Shown piece after piece: positions 7,626 through 14,756 of a stretch of DNA of 58,824 nt. The first letter of the stretch is position 1; every line of letters begins with the position of its first letter. The DNA is from JAACEU01 sp043816165 (GTDB lineage Bacteria; Patescibacteriota; Gracilibacteria; UBA1369; LOWO2-01-FULL-3): NCBI GenBank assembly GCA_043816165.1, contig JBDRIE010000043.1, positions 1 through 58,824 of the forward strand. The letters run 5' to 3'. The notes beneath the pieces are model-generated. The model searched no databases. It was not told where the DNA came from and saw only the letters and a program-made list of their open reading frames with translations. A program made the translations under genes and the position numbers.

Positions 7626-9117
7626 GCTTTTCATCCCCTTTTCTCATCATTCGTAGCATTTCTTTGTCGACGGCTTTTGTTGCGAGAAGCATTGCTCCGT
7701 AAACTACTGCGCCGATCGGAATTAACACGAGGATGTTCCAGTTTTGGATGTATGCGTAGGTTGGGGCTTGGAGGAAGTAGACGGCGGCCCCCATTACAGC
7801 TGAGGATAAAATAATTTTGGCTAATTTTTTGAAATCGATGGAGAATTCAAGGTATTTGCGAGCTACGTAATATGTCGCTATTAATATGAAAAGTTCGCTG
7901 AGGATTGAGGTAAATGCTGCTCCGCGGAATCCGTAATGCGGGATAACTATGAGGTTTGCGACGATATTGAAAATGGCGCAGGCTCCGTTGATGTAGAGAA
8001 GCTTCGACTGTTTGTTTATCGCTATTAGAATGAAAGCGAATAGGACATTTAGGAATTGGAAGAGGAGTGCAAAAATCAGAATTTGAAATGCAATGTCAGA
8101 GCCGTAAAAGCCTTCATTTATCCGAGAAAGGAAATCCGGCGTGGACACAACGAATATAATCGGGAATGCCAGAATTACTCCCCCAACTACCATTGGGATC
8201 GACAATGCGGCGAGGAAATCGAATGCGTAGCTGATTACTTTTTTGTATTTTTCTGATTTTTCTTTGATGGCTCTGGTGAGAACGGGGAGTACTGAATTCA
8301 TGAAATATAAAGGCAGAATCGCGAAGTGTTCAAGCATTTTCATTGCCACTCCGTAGATTCCCACTTCTTCTTGTCCTCTGATGAATGAAATTAGGATTGA
8401 GTCGATACGGAAGTAGATCGTATTCAAGATGAGGGCGAGCCCGTAAGGAAGTGACTTTGCAAGAACGTTTTTCCAGAGATCGATGTCGAATCTGTATTTG
8501 AGTGGCGTGACTTTTTTGACGTAATGATTTGTGATCAAGAGCATTACAAAATTCCCTATTACACCTGCGAATAAGAGCATGAAGAATCCAAGCTCGGATT
8601 CACCTTTGAATCCATAAAAAACTACATAGACCATGAATCCGACTGAGACTACTTTTCCCAAGACGTTTGCAATTGAGGATTGGTGCATTCGGAGTTTTGC
8701 CTGGAGGACGCTTGAGATTGTTCCGTTTATAATTGTGATGAAAACTGTGATTGAGGCGATCGCTACACCGATTGGTACGTAAGAGTTTTCGTAGTTTGGC
8801 ATTAGGAAAACTGCGCCTATTGCCAAAAGCATGGTTGCGACGACAAGGATTGTCCTGAGCGACAAGATATTTCCTATTATTTTTGGGATTTTGCTTTCAT
8901 CCTCTGACATTTCTCTGACTGCAATTGTGAAAAGGCCCAGATCGGCCGCTATTCCAAAAAATGCGAGGAATTCATAGATAATCACGTATTCTCCGTATCC
9001 TCTTGGCCCGAGGTAAGTTGTTGAGATTTTTACTACCGCCAGACCAAGAAGTGCTACCAGGACTTTACCTGCGATTTGCCAAGCCGTGTTTGATAATATT
9101 TTGCGAGCTGTAGACAT
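7597..9117 (-). CDS. Polysaccharide/lipid-linked oligosaccharide flippase (MATE/MOP superfamily)
   Basis: A protein of 506 residues with about 12-14 hydrophobic helices, beginning ARKILSNTAWQIAGKVLVALLG and carrying TTYLGPRGYGEY, both typical of Wzx/RfbX-type O-unit transporters and MurJ-like flippases. It would export undecaprenyl-linked sugars or lipid II across the membrane. The start is placed at 9117 (MSTARKI) because upstream codons run into the divergent prfB promoter. The 3' end overlaps the end of murD by 29 bp in convergent orientation. Whether it is the lipid II flippase cannot be decided from sequence alone. Confidence 0.85.
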   Translation of the reverse strand: MSTARKILSNTAWQIAGKVLVALLGLAVVKISTTYLGPRGYGEYVIIYEFLAFFGIAADLGLFTIAVREMSEDESKIPKIIGNILSLRTILVVATMLLAIGAVFLMPNYENSYVPIGVAIASITVFITIINGTISSVLQAKLRMHQSSIANVLGKVVSVGFMVYVVFYGFKGESELGFFMLLFAGVIGNFVMLLITNHYVKKVTPLKYRFDIDLWKNVLAKSLPYGLALILNTIYFRIDSILISFIRGQEEVGIYGVAMKMLEHFAILPLYFMNSVLPVLTRAIKEKSEKYKKVISYAFDFLAALSIPMVVGGVILAFPIIFVVSTPDFLSRINEGFYGSDIAFQILIFALLFQFLNVLFAFILIAINKQSKLLYINGACAIFNIVANLIVIPHYGFRGAAFTSILSELFILIATYYVARKYLEFSIDFKKLAKIILSSAVMGAAVYFLQAPTYAYIQNWNILVLIPIGAVVYGAMLLATKAVDKEMLRMMRKGDEKPTSTSPPLP

Positions 9118-9126
9118 GCTTTGTGT

Positions 9127-9132
9127 TATACT
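9127..9132 (+). promoter_or_regulatory. -10 box of prfB
   Basis: TATACT in the 40-bp gap between the divergent flippase and prfB genes, 25 nt before the prfB ATG at 9158. No convincing -35 box at normal spacing. Confidence 0.5.
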
Positions 9133-9157
9133 AACGGTCGTTAATTTACATTTTTTT

Positions 9158-10252
9158 ATGCATGAAATAAAGGCAGAACTGGAAGAGCTGGAGAAATTTA
9201 TCAAGGAAGGCTTGGTTAAAGTTGATCTTCCGGGAAAGAAGGCGGAGGTATCGGCTTTGAACGAGGAGATGTCCGGTGAGGGGTTTTGGGATAATAAGGA
9301 TAAGGCGGCGGAAGTTGGACAGCGGGCGAGTAATCTTACGAAGTTGATTGAGACTTGGGAGGGGATCGTTGGAGAGGCGGAAGAACTGATTGGACTTTTA
9401 CCGGAGATTCATCCGGAAAATGATCCTGCGGCGGCGGAAGAGTTTAAGGGGATGGTTGAGGCATTGGCGGATCGCTGGCGTCGGCTTGAGATTTCGACGT
9501 TTTTGAGTGGGAAGTATGATGAAAATAATACGATTGTTACAATACATTCCGGTACCGGAGGGACGGATGCGGCGGATTTTGCGGAAATGTTACTGCGGAT
9601 GTATTTGCGATATGCGGAGAAGATGGAATTCGAGACGGAGATTTTGGAAAAATCGGTAGCGGAGGAGGCCGGGATCAAGAGTTGTACTTTTATGATTCGT
9701 GGACAGTTTGCATATGGGTATTTGAAAGGTGAAGCGGGAGTGCATCGGTTGGTGCGGCTGTCCCCTTTTAATACTAAACATACGAGGGAGACTTCATTTG
9801 CGTTGGTGGAGGTTTTGCCGGAGGTTCATTTTGCTGAGGATGTTGCGATTGCTCCGGATGATTTGCGGATTGATGTGTTTCGGGCCGGTGGACATGGTGG
9901 GCAGAGCGTGAATACTACTGATAGCGCGGTTCGGATTACGCATATACCGACGGGGATTGTGGTTAGCTGTCAGAATGAAAGGAGCCAGCTGCAAAATAAG
10001 GAGCAGGCTATGAAGGTTTTGCATGCGAGGTTGGCTGATTTGATGGAGCGACAGCAGGCTTCAGAGCTGTCGGAGTTGCGGGGTGAGACGCAGGATATTG
10101 CGTGGGGAAGCCAGATTCGATCGTATGTTTTGCATCCGTACAAGATGGTGAAAGATCATCGGACGAGCTATGAGGAAAGCGATCCGGATAAGGTTTTTGA
10201 TGGAGAATTAGAAGGTTTTATTGAGGCGGAATTGAAAAAAGAGATAAAGTAG
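9158..10252 (+). CDS. prfB: Peptide chain release factor 2
   Basis: Terminates translation at UGA and UAA. The 364-residue protein has the alpha-helical N-terminal domain with GEGFWDN, the codon-recognition loop RLSPFNTKHTRETSF containing the RF2 tripeptide SPF, and the catalytic GGQ in RAGGHGGQSVNTTDSA, then CQNERSQLQNK. The start is placed at 9158 (MHEIKAELEEL). No in-frame UGA or frameshift site is present near codon 26, so the common autoregulatory +1 frameshift of prfB is absent. Its presence agrees with UGA acting as a stop codon in this genome. Confidence 0.96.
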   Translation: MHEIKAELEELEKFIKEGLVKVDLPGKKAEVSALNEEMSGEGFWDNKDKAAEVGQRASNLTKLIETWEGIVGEAEELIGLLPEIHPENDPAAAEEFKGMVEALADRWRRLEISTFLSGKYDENNTIVTIHSGTGGTDAADFAEMLLRMYLRYAEKMEFETEILEKSVAEEAGIKSCTFMIRGQFAYGYLKGEAGVHRLVRLSPFNTKHTRETSFALVEVLPEVHFAEDVAIAPDDLRIDVFRAGGHGGQSVNTTDSAVRITHIPTGIVVSCQNERSQLQNKEQAMKVLHARLADLMERQQASELSELRGETQDIAWGSQIRSYVLHPYKMVKDHRTSYEESDPDKVFDGELEGFIEAELKKEIK

Positions 10253-10307
10253 GTTTTTTTAAGAATATTTAATAATTATTTAATGTTTTTTTGGTATGTT
10301 TTGAAAT

Positions 10308-10799
10308 ATGGAAAATTTAATTCTATTTATTCGAGGACATAAGGTAATGCTGGATGAAGATCTGGCAAAACTATATGGAGTAAAAACAAAAAGACTTCTT
10401 GAGGCGGTGAAAAGAAATCTTGATCGATTCCCTGAAGATTTCATGTTTAAGCTCTATTTAAAGGAGTGGAGCGACTTGAGGTCGCAATTTGCGACCTCAA
10501 GTTTGAATTATGGAGGTAGGAGATATGAGCCTTATGTATTTACTGAACAGGGCGTTGCTATGTTGTCCAGCGTTCTTCGGAGTAAACGTGCTGTAGCCGT
10601 AAATATTGAGATTATGCGGGCATTCGTGAAGCTGCGTCGACTTCTTGCAACTCATAAAGATTTGGCACATAAACTTTCTCAGCTAGAGAAAAAATATGAT
10701 TCTCAATTTAAAGTTATTTTTGATGCTATTCGAAGACTTATGGCTCCACCAGATCCAAAATACCCACCTATTGGCTTTAAAACAAATGATAAAAAATAA
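10308..10799 (+). CDS. ORF6N-domain DNA-binding protein
   Basis: A 163-residue protein of the ORF6N family: VMLDEDLAKLYGVKTKRLLEAVKRN, FPEDFMFKL, LRSQFATSS, GGRRYEPYVFTEQGVAMLSSVL and VNIEIMRAFVKLRRLL. The family occurs in phages and as single chromosomal genes, and is presumed to bind DNA; the role here is unknown. A predicted coiled coil follows (about 115-140). Bases 10474-10502, coding for DLRSQFATSS, form a perfect palindrome. It precedes a toxin-antitoxin pair, so this 10.3-11.3 kb segment looks like an accessory islet between prfB and def. Confidence 0.87.
   Translation: MENLILFIRGHKVMLDEDLAKLYGVKTKRLLEAVKRNLDRFPEDFMFKLYLKEWSDLRSQFATSSLNYGGRRYEPYVFTEQGVAMLSSVLRSKRAVAVNIEIMRAFVKLRRLLATHKDLAHKLSQLEKKYDSQFKVIFDAIRRLMAPPDPKYPPIGFKTNDKK
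10474..10502. repeat. 29-bp perfect palindrome in the ORF6N gene
   Basis: Arms ACTTGAGGTCGCAA and TTGCGACCTCAAGT (14 bp each) around a single T. It lies inside the coding sequence of the conserved LRSQFATS stretch. Confidence 0.9.
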
Positions 10800-10825
10800 G
10801 TTGTTTACAAAATGGATATTATATG

Positions 10826-10848
10826 ATAATATTATAGTATAATATTAT
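10826..10848. promoter_or_regulatory. Palindromic operator overlapping the promoter of the first toxin-antitoxin pair
   Basis: ATAATATTATA and TATAATATTAT are perfect 11-bp arms around one G. The palindrome covers the likely -10 region (TTTACA at 10804 is a possible -35) and ends 11 nt before the antitoxin ATG. Ribbon-helix-helix antitoxins usually bind such palindromes, so autoregulation is inferred. Confidence 0.7.
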
Positions 10849-10859
10849 AATTTATTATC

Positions 10860-11069
10860 ATGAGTTTATTATCTGTTCCATTGACACCTAAATTAGAAGA
10901 AATGATCGATAAAATGATAGCGGATGGAGTTGCCCCAAATAAGGCAGAATTGGCCAGAAAGGCTATTGAAAAATTAGCCGAAGATCAGGCTGTACAAGCT
11001 GTTTTGGATGCTGAAAGAGAACCTAATTTGAGTGGTGACTTAAGGGAATTAGCTAAAAAATTCGAATAA
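10860..11069 (+). CDS. Antitoxin of a type II pair (ribbon-helix-helix-like)
   Basis: A 69-residue protein: a short strand (SLLSVPLTPKLEEMIDKMI), then helix PNKAELARKAIEKLAED, then an acidic tail, the usual arrangement of a CopG/ParD-type DNA-binding antitoxin with a C-terminal toxin-neutralising segment. It ends directly before the toxin ATG (no gap). The exact family is not certain. Confidence 0.72.
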   Translation: MSLLSVPLTPKLEEMIDKMIADGVAPNKAELARKAIEKLAEDQAVQAVLDAEREPNLSGDLRELAKKFE

Positions 11070-11330
11070 ATGATAAAAGTCCATTTTAAACCGTCGTTTT
11101 TGAAACAATTCAATAAATTCCCTGATGCATTGCAGGATGAGATTGAGGAAAAAATTGAATTATTCAAGAAAGACCCTATTCATCCTTCCTTGAAATCGCA
11201 TAAATTGAAGGGGAAATTAAAAGGGAGATTTAGTTTTTCAGTAAATTATAGGATTCGCATAGTTTTCGCGTGCTTGTCTAAGAAAGATGTTGTGTTATTA
11301 TCAGTAGGCAGTCATGAAATTTATCAATAA
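11070..11330 (+). CDS. RelE/ParE-superfamily toxin
   Basis: An 86-residue protein starting IKVHFKPSFLKQFNKFP, with KDPIHPSLKSHKLKGKLKGRFSFSVNYRIRIVF and a C-terminal VVLLSVGSHEIY. The order (two helices, then KL-G-YRI-F strands, terminal HxxY) is typical of YafQ/RelE-like ribosome-dependent mRNA interferases. The final SHEIYQ with His and Tyr is the usual catalytic end in YafQ-like members. Its stop TAA overlaps the def start (TAATG), so def may be translated by coupling. Confidence 0.82.
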   Translation: MIKVHFKPSFLKQFNKFPDALQDEIEEKIELFKKDPIHPSLKSHKLKGKLKGRFSFSVNYRIRIVFACLSKKDVVLLSVGSHEIYQ

Positions 11331-11821
11331 TGGCTAAATTGGAAATACAAAAAGGTGAAAATAATTCGATTTTGCGGACAAAGAGCGTGCCGGTGAAGAA
11401 ATTTGATAAAGATTTTAAGAAGTTGGTAAAGGAGATGAAAGAGACGATGCTTGCTGTTGATGGACTTGGGCTGGCGGCTCCGCAGGTCGGGGTGAGTGCG
11501 CGGATGTTTGTGTTGATTTTGGATTTTAGTGGGGAGCGGGAGCGGATAATTGAGATGGTGAATCCTGTGATTTTGGAGCATAGCGACGAGGTTTCGATGG
11601 CTGAGGAGGGGTGTTTGAGTCTGCCCGGGCTATATGCGAAAGTTGAGAGATGGAATCGAGTGATGGTTGAGTTTTATGACGTTTCCGGGACGAGGCAAAT
11701 ACTTGAGCTTTTTGGGCTAGATGCGAGGGAGGTTCAGCATGAAAACGATCATCTGGATGGAGTGCTTTTTATTGATAGGGCGAAGGAGTTGGAGAAGGAA
11801 AATGGGGCTTTAGTCTTGTAG
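11330..11821 (+). CDS. def: Peptide deformylase
   Basis: Removes the N-formyl group from nascent proteins. It carries all three motifs: GLGLAAPQVG (45-54), EGCLS (93-97, metal ligand Cys95) and QHENDHLDG (136-144, His137, Glu138, His141). Length 163 is normal. It overlaps the toxin stop by one base. It lies downstream of a toxin-antitoxin pair without its own visible promoter, which is an unusual neighbour for an essential gene. Confidence 0.96.
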   Translation: MAKLEIQKGENNSILRTKSVPVKKFDKDFKKLVKEMKETMLAVDGLGLAAPQVGVSARMFVLILDFSGERERIIEMVNPVILEHSDEVSMAEEGCLSLPGLYAKVERWNRVMVEFYDVSGTRQILELFGLDAREVQHENDHLDGVLFIDRAKELEKENGALVL

Positions 11822-11830
11822 GCTGAGTCA

Positions 11831-12904
11831 CTATTTTTTTATCTTTTTGTAAAGGCGGTAGAGGAGGTGGATGAATGGTTTGAATGAATATTCCTTGGGA
11901 GGAACATAGGTGACGTGTTCGCCGCCGAATTTCTTTTTGAAATTTGTTACGCCTCCCCATGGGTGATCTTTCGTATTTTCCGGAGCAATGCCGAGAAGAT
12001 CGTAGTATTTTAGGTTCTTTTTCTTTGCTTCTTTCATTGCATGCCATTGGAGAAGGTATGGAGCCATTACGTTTCTGTATTCGTTGCCGGATGCGCCGAA
12101 GTAGTAGATGGCTGTGTCTTTGAAGTGGGTTATTATTATTCCGGCGATTGGTTTGTTTTCGTAGGTTGCGAGGTAGAGGATTGCATTTTGTGGGAGTTTG
12201 TCGAGCATTTGTTGGTAAAAATGTTTGTCATGACCGTGGAAACTGTCTCTGGTGGTTGTTTGCTCGAGGAGGGAATAGAATGAGTCGATGTCCTTGGACT
12301 CTGCTATTTTGACGCCTTTTTTCTCTGCTAAACGGATGTTGTAGCGACCTTTTTGCTTCATTTGCTTGAGAATTTCTTCTTCGGATTTTGTTAGGTCGAT
12401 AATCAAAGTGTCTTCCGGTTGGAAGCCTGAATGAGTTTCTCTGAATCCTTTGAATTTTATTTGTTTGGTAATGGGTGGGTCAATTCGTAGGAAGATCGCA
12501 TTTTCCTTTTTTGCCAAGGGTTTAAGAGCCTCCAAAAGCGTGTCCATTTGGTCGTTTTGTATAAGTGGTCCGCGGGCTGCATAAAGCCAACAATACCCTT
12601 TTGGGAGTTCTTGTCGGATTATCATAGACCCTCCCAGGATATGGTTGCTCGCATCCGCTCGCGTTGTGCTCGCCTTAGCTCGCAAGGCCGTTCGCTGTCC
12701 CGACCCTGCCCCGCCTTGGCGGGGGGAACTGACTCTTCGAGCCTTCGCTGCCGGCTGTTCGTCATCACTTTCGAGGACAATTATCCAATATTTTCCCCGA
12801 AAATGTCCCCAAGCGGAAGTTTGGTGAATTGATGCGAGTGGGTGGGTTTTTATAAACTCATCCCATTTGTGCTCTTCTGATTTTTCCAGGACTCTGGCTT
12901 TCAT
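11831..12904 (-). CDS. FemABX-family aminoacyl/peptidyl transferase (interpeptide bridge)
   Basis: GNAT-fold enzyme that uses aminoacyl-tRNA to add amino acids to the peptidoglycan stem peptide. Signatures: HQTSAWGHFRGKYW near the start, WLYAARGPL, IDLTKSEEEILKQMKQKGRYNIRLAEKKGV, IYYFGASGNEYRNVMAPYLLQWHAMKEAKKKN, YYDLLGIAPEN and GVTNFKKKFGGEHV. The start is MKARVLEKSEEHKW at 12904; the frame is open upstream, but those codons are unlike the family. Residues 51-87 (Arg/Ala/Ser/Gly-rich) interrupt the usual link between IIVLES and GGSMIIRQ; they are encoded by a dispersed GC-rich repeat element. Activity with this insertion is plausible because it sits in a surface loop, but untested. Confidence 0.9.
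   Translation of the reverse strand: MKARVLEKSEEHKWDEFIKTHPLASIHQTSAWGHFRGKYWIIVLESDDEQPAAKARRVSSPRQGGAGSGQRTALRAKASTTRADASNHILGGSMIIRQELPKGYCWLYAARGPLIQNDQMDTLLEALKPLAKKENAIFLRIDPPITKQIKFKGFRETHSGFQPEDTLIIDLTKSEEEILKQMKQKGRYNIRLAEKKGVKIAESKDIDSFYSLLEQTTTRDSFHGHDKHFYQQMLDKLPQNAILYLATYENKPIAGIIITHFKDTAIYYFGASGNEYRNVMAPYLLQWHAMKEAKKKNLKYYDLLGIAPENTKDHPWGGVTNFKKKFGGEHVTYVPPKEYSFKPFIHLLYRLYKKIKK
12644..12754. repeat. Dispersed GC-rich element, copy A, inside the femX-like gene
   Basis: The core 12698-12748 matches the 51-bp element also found at 20506, 37780 and 49286 (two differences from the B/D sequence). It begins TCCCGACCCTGCCCC and ends GAGCCTTCGC, with the hairpin CCCCGCC-TT-GGCGGGG in the middle. 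To its left, 12644-12697 hold a second repeat type with GCTCGCCTTAGCTCGC, shared with 14660-14676. Confidence 0.88.
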
Positions 12905-13014
12905 GTAGCGGATTGTAGCATGATAATGGGCAAAAAGGTACGGGGAGTGAACGGAGGTGAAGGCATTCTGAGTTCCACGTACGCGGGGGCTGGGTGTTTG
13001 TTCGCTTGTGACGA

Positions 13015-13176
13015 TCAAGAGACCGTCAGTGCCGAGAAGAGTCCGAAGACTCCCACGAAAATCCAGCTGGTTTGTTCGTTGTACGTGTTGTTTGCCTCGG
13101 CTTGTAGAATCTGGAACAGCATCACCAACGAGACAATGCCAAGTACAACCGTAACAATCTTCAGAAAGCGTCTCAT
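13015..13176 (-). CDS. Small membrane protein of unknown function
   Basis: 53 residues: RRFLKIVTVVLGIVSLVMLFQILQAEANNTYNEQTSWIFVGVFGLFSALTVS. The start at 13176 is set by a perfect Shine-Dalgarno (AAGGAGG at 13184-13190, 7 nt spacing), rare in this window. Two membrane helices (about 4-22 and 38-52) with a short polar loop. No known family recognised. It overlaps no other gene once the FemX start is placed at 12904. Confidence 0.6.
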   Translation of the reverse strand: MRRFLKIVTVVLGIVSLVMLFQILQAEANNTYNEQTSWIFVGVFGLFSALTVS

Positions 13177-13192
13177 TTTGCGTCCTCCTTTG

Positions 13193-13257
13193 ATAGAAAT
13201 GTCTCTCCTTCCTTTATTTTCCAGCAATAAAAAACAAAAGAAGGGAGACATTTCTAT
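13193..13257. repeat. Inverted repeat upstream of the small membrane protein
   Basis: Perfect 13-bp arms ATAGAAATGTCTC (13193-13205) and GAGACATTTCTAT (13245-13257) separated by 39 bp. A second inverted pair, GGGCAAAAAGGT...GAGTGAACG at 12928-12953 and its near complement at 13273-13295, brackets the whole 53-codon gene. The rest of the 13177-13441 gap holds a short hairpin ACTAAT-GCGCG-ATTAGT (about 13393-13411) and no gene. Confidence 0.75.
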
Positions 13258-13441
13258 GAAAAGAAGAACTAATCGTTCACTCCACCTTTTTGCCCACCAC
13301 CAGCGGTGGCACATATAGGGATTTGCTAAACTTTCTACAAAATTTGTTTCCGCTGACCGCGACAAATTTTTTTAAAGTTTTCCTGCGCTACGACTAATGC
13401 GCGGATTAGTCTACGCTTCGGATCGCAAATCTCGCAAGAGT

Positions 13442-14614
13442 CTAATTCATTTTTTGGCGGATGAAAGCCGGTATGTCAAGTTCGTTCTCGGTTTGTTTGA
13501 TTGGAAGCGAATCCGCGGATTCATAAGCTGTTCTTGATCTTGATCTTAAAAGTGAACCTTCGTTTTGCTTGTAATCAAAGCCTGTTGCAACAACTGTAAT
13601 CTTGATTTCACCAGTGTATGAATCATTGATAACTGCACCGAAAATGATGTTTGCTTCAGGGTCCGCGGCTTCCGTAATTACACGAGCTGCTTCATCAACT
13701 TCGAACATACTCAGGTCGTTTCCACCAGTAACATTGAATAGAACACCTTTTGCTCCATCGATTGATAACTCGAGAAGAGGACTTTCGATCGCAGCTTTTG
13801 CCGCTTCTGTTGCACGATTTTCACCTGTTCCGTATCCGATTCCCATAAGCGCTGAACCTGCATTTTCCATTACAGCTTTAACATCTGCGAAATCCACATT
13901 GATCATTCCATGAACTGTAATCAAGTCTGCGATACCTTGTACACCTTGTCTAAGAACGTCATCCACAACCGCGAATGCGTCATTCAAAGGAGTCTTTTTA
14001 TCAATAATAGAAAGAATTTTGTCGTTTGGTATTGTAATAAGCGTGTCTACTTTATTTTTTAGATTTTCAAGACCTTCATCGCCTTGAGTTTTTCTTCTTT
14101 GACCTTCAAACGAGAATGGCTTTGTAACTACGGCAACAGTCAGGATTCCCATTTCTCTTGCTGCATCTGCAACAACAGGGGCTCCTCCTGTACCTGTTCC
14201 TCCTCCTAATCCGCAAGTGATAAATATCATGTCACTTCCTTCGATTGCGTCTTTTACGTCGTCAATACTCTCTTCTGTAGCTTGTCGTCCGAGATCCGGA
14301 TTTGATCCAGCTCCCAATCCACGAGTAGTTGCTTTACCAACATTAATTTTTGTTGGAGATTCTGAGTGATACAGAGCTTGTGCGTCTGTGTTTATAGAGA
14401 TGAAATCTATTCCTTTAAGTCCAGATTTTATCATTCTATTAACAGCATTTCCTCCACCTCCTCCAATTCCTAATACCTTAATATTAGCGACAGGAGTAAT
14501 TTCCGGAGTAACCTCCATAGTTTTTGGTTTTGATTTTACTTTCATAGAAGAATCTTTTTCTCGTTGCGAAGAGAAAAGATTTTTTAGGTCTTGATTGTCA
14601 TCTTGTGTAGACAT
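13442..14614 (-). CDS. ftsZ: Cell division GTPase FtsZ
   Basis: Tubulin-like GTPase that forms the division ring. The protein (390 residues) has a polar N-terminal extension of about 42 residues, then IKVLGIGGGGGNAVNRMI, the GTP signature GLGGGTGTGGAPVVA, the synergy loop region NVDFADVKAVMENAGSALMGIG, and a conserved C-terminal peptide LDIPAFIRQ that binds FtsA. It follows ftsA on the same strand, separated by a 142-bp gap that contains a palindromic repeat. Confidence 0.98.
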   Translation of the reverse strand: MSTQDDNQDLKNLFSSQREKDSSMKVKSKPKTMEVTPEITPVANIKVLGIGGGGGNAVNRMIKSGLKGIDFISINTDAQALYHSESPTKINVGKATTRGLGAGSNPDLGRQATEESIDDVKDAIEGSDMIFITCGLGGGTGTGGAPVVADAAREMGILTVAVVTKPFSFEGQRRKTQGDEGLENLKNKVDTLITIPNDKILSIIDKKTPLNDAFAVVDDVLRQGVQGIADLITVHGMINVDFADVKAVMENAGSALMGIGYGTGENRATEAAKAAIESPLLELSIDGAKGVLFNVTGGNDLSMFEVDEAARVITEAADPEANIIFGAVINDSYTGEIKITVVATGFDYKQNEGSLLRSRSRTAYESADSLPIKQTENELDIPAFIRQKMN

Positions 14615-14640
14615 GGCTATTAGATTAATTTGGGATAATG

Positions 14641-14706
14641 TACTCGCTTCGCTCGTGCTACGCTCGCCTTAGCTCGCGAGTTGCTTCGCTCCGCTGCGCA
14701 ACTGGG
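14641..14706. repeat. GC-rich palindromic repeat between ftsA and ftsZ
   Basis: A string of CTCGC/GCGAG and TTCGCT/AGCGAA units, including GCTCGCCTTAGCTCGC shared with the left part of the copy in the femX-like gene, and TTGC-TTCGCTCCGC-TGCGCAA. It interrupts the ftsA-ftsZ operon and could form a stem in the transcript. Confidence 0.7.
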
Positions 14707-14756
14707 ATGTAATTATTACCCTTTGCTTGACACAATGTCAAGGTCAAGTATGACTC

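Noticed and set aside
9158..9260. Possible RF2 programmed frameshift
   Set aside because: The frame is continuous through the usual site and no in-frame TGA or CTTTGA exists.
12905..13018. N-terminal extension of the femX-like protein
   Set aside because: FemX homology begins at KARVLEKSEEHKW; the upstream codons have no matching features.
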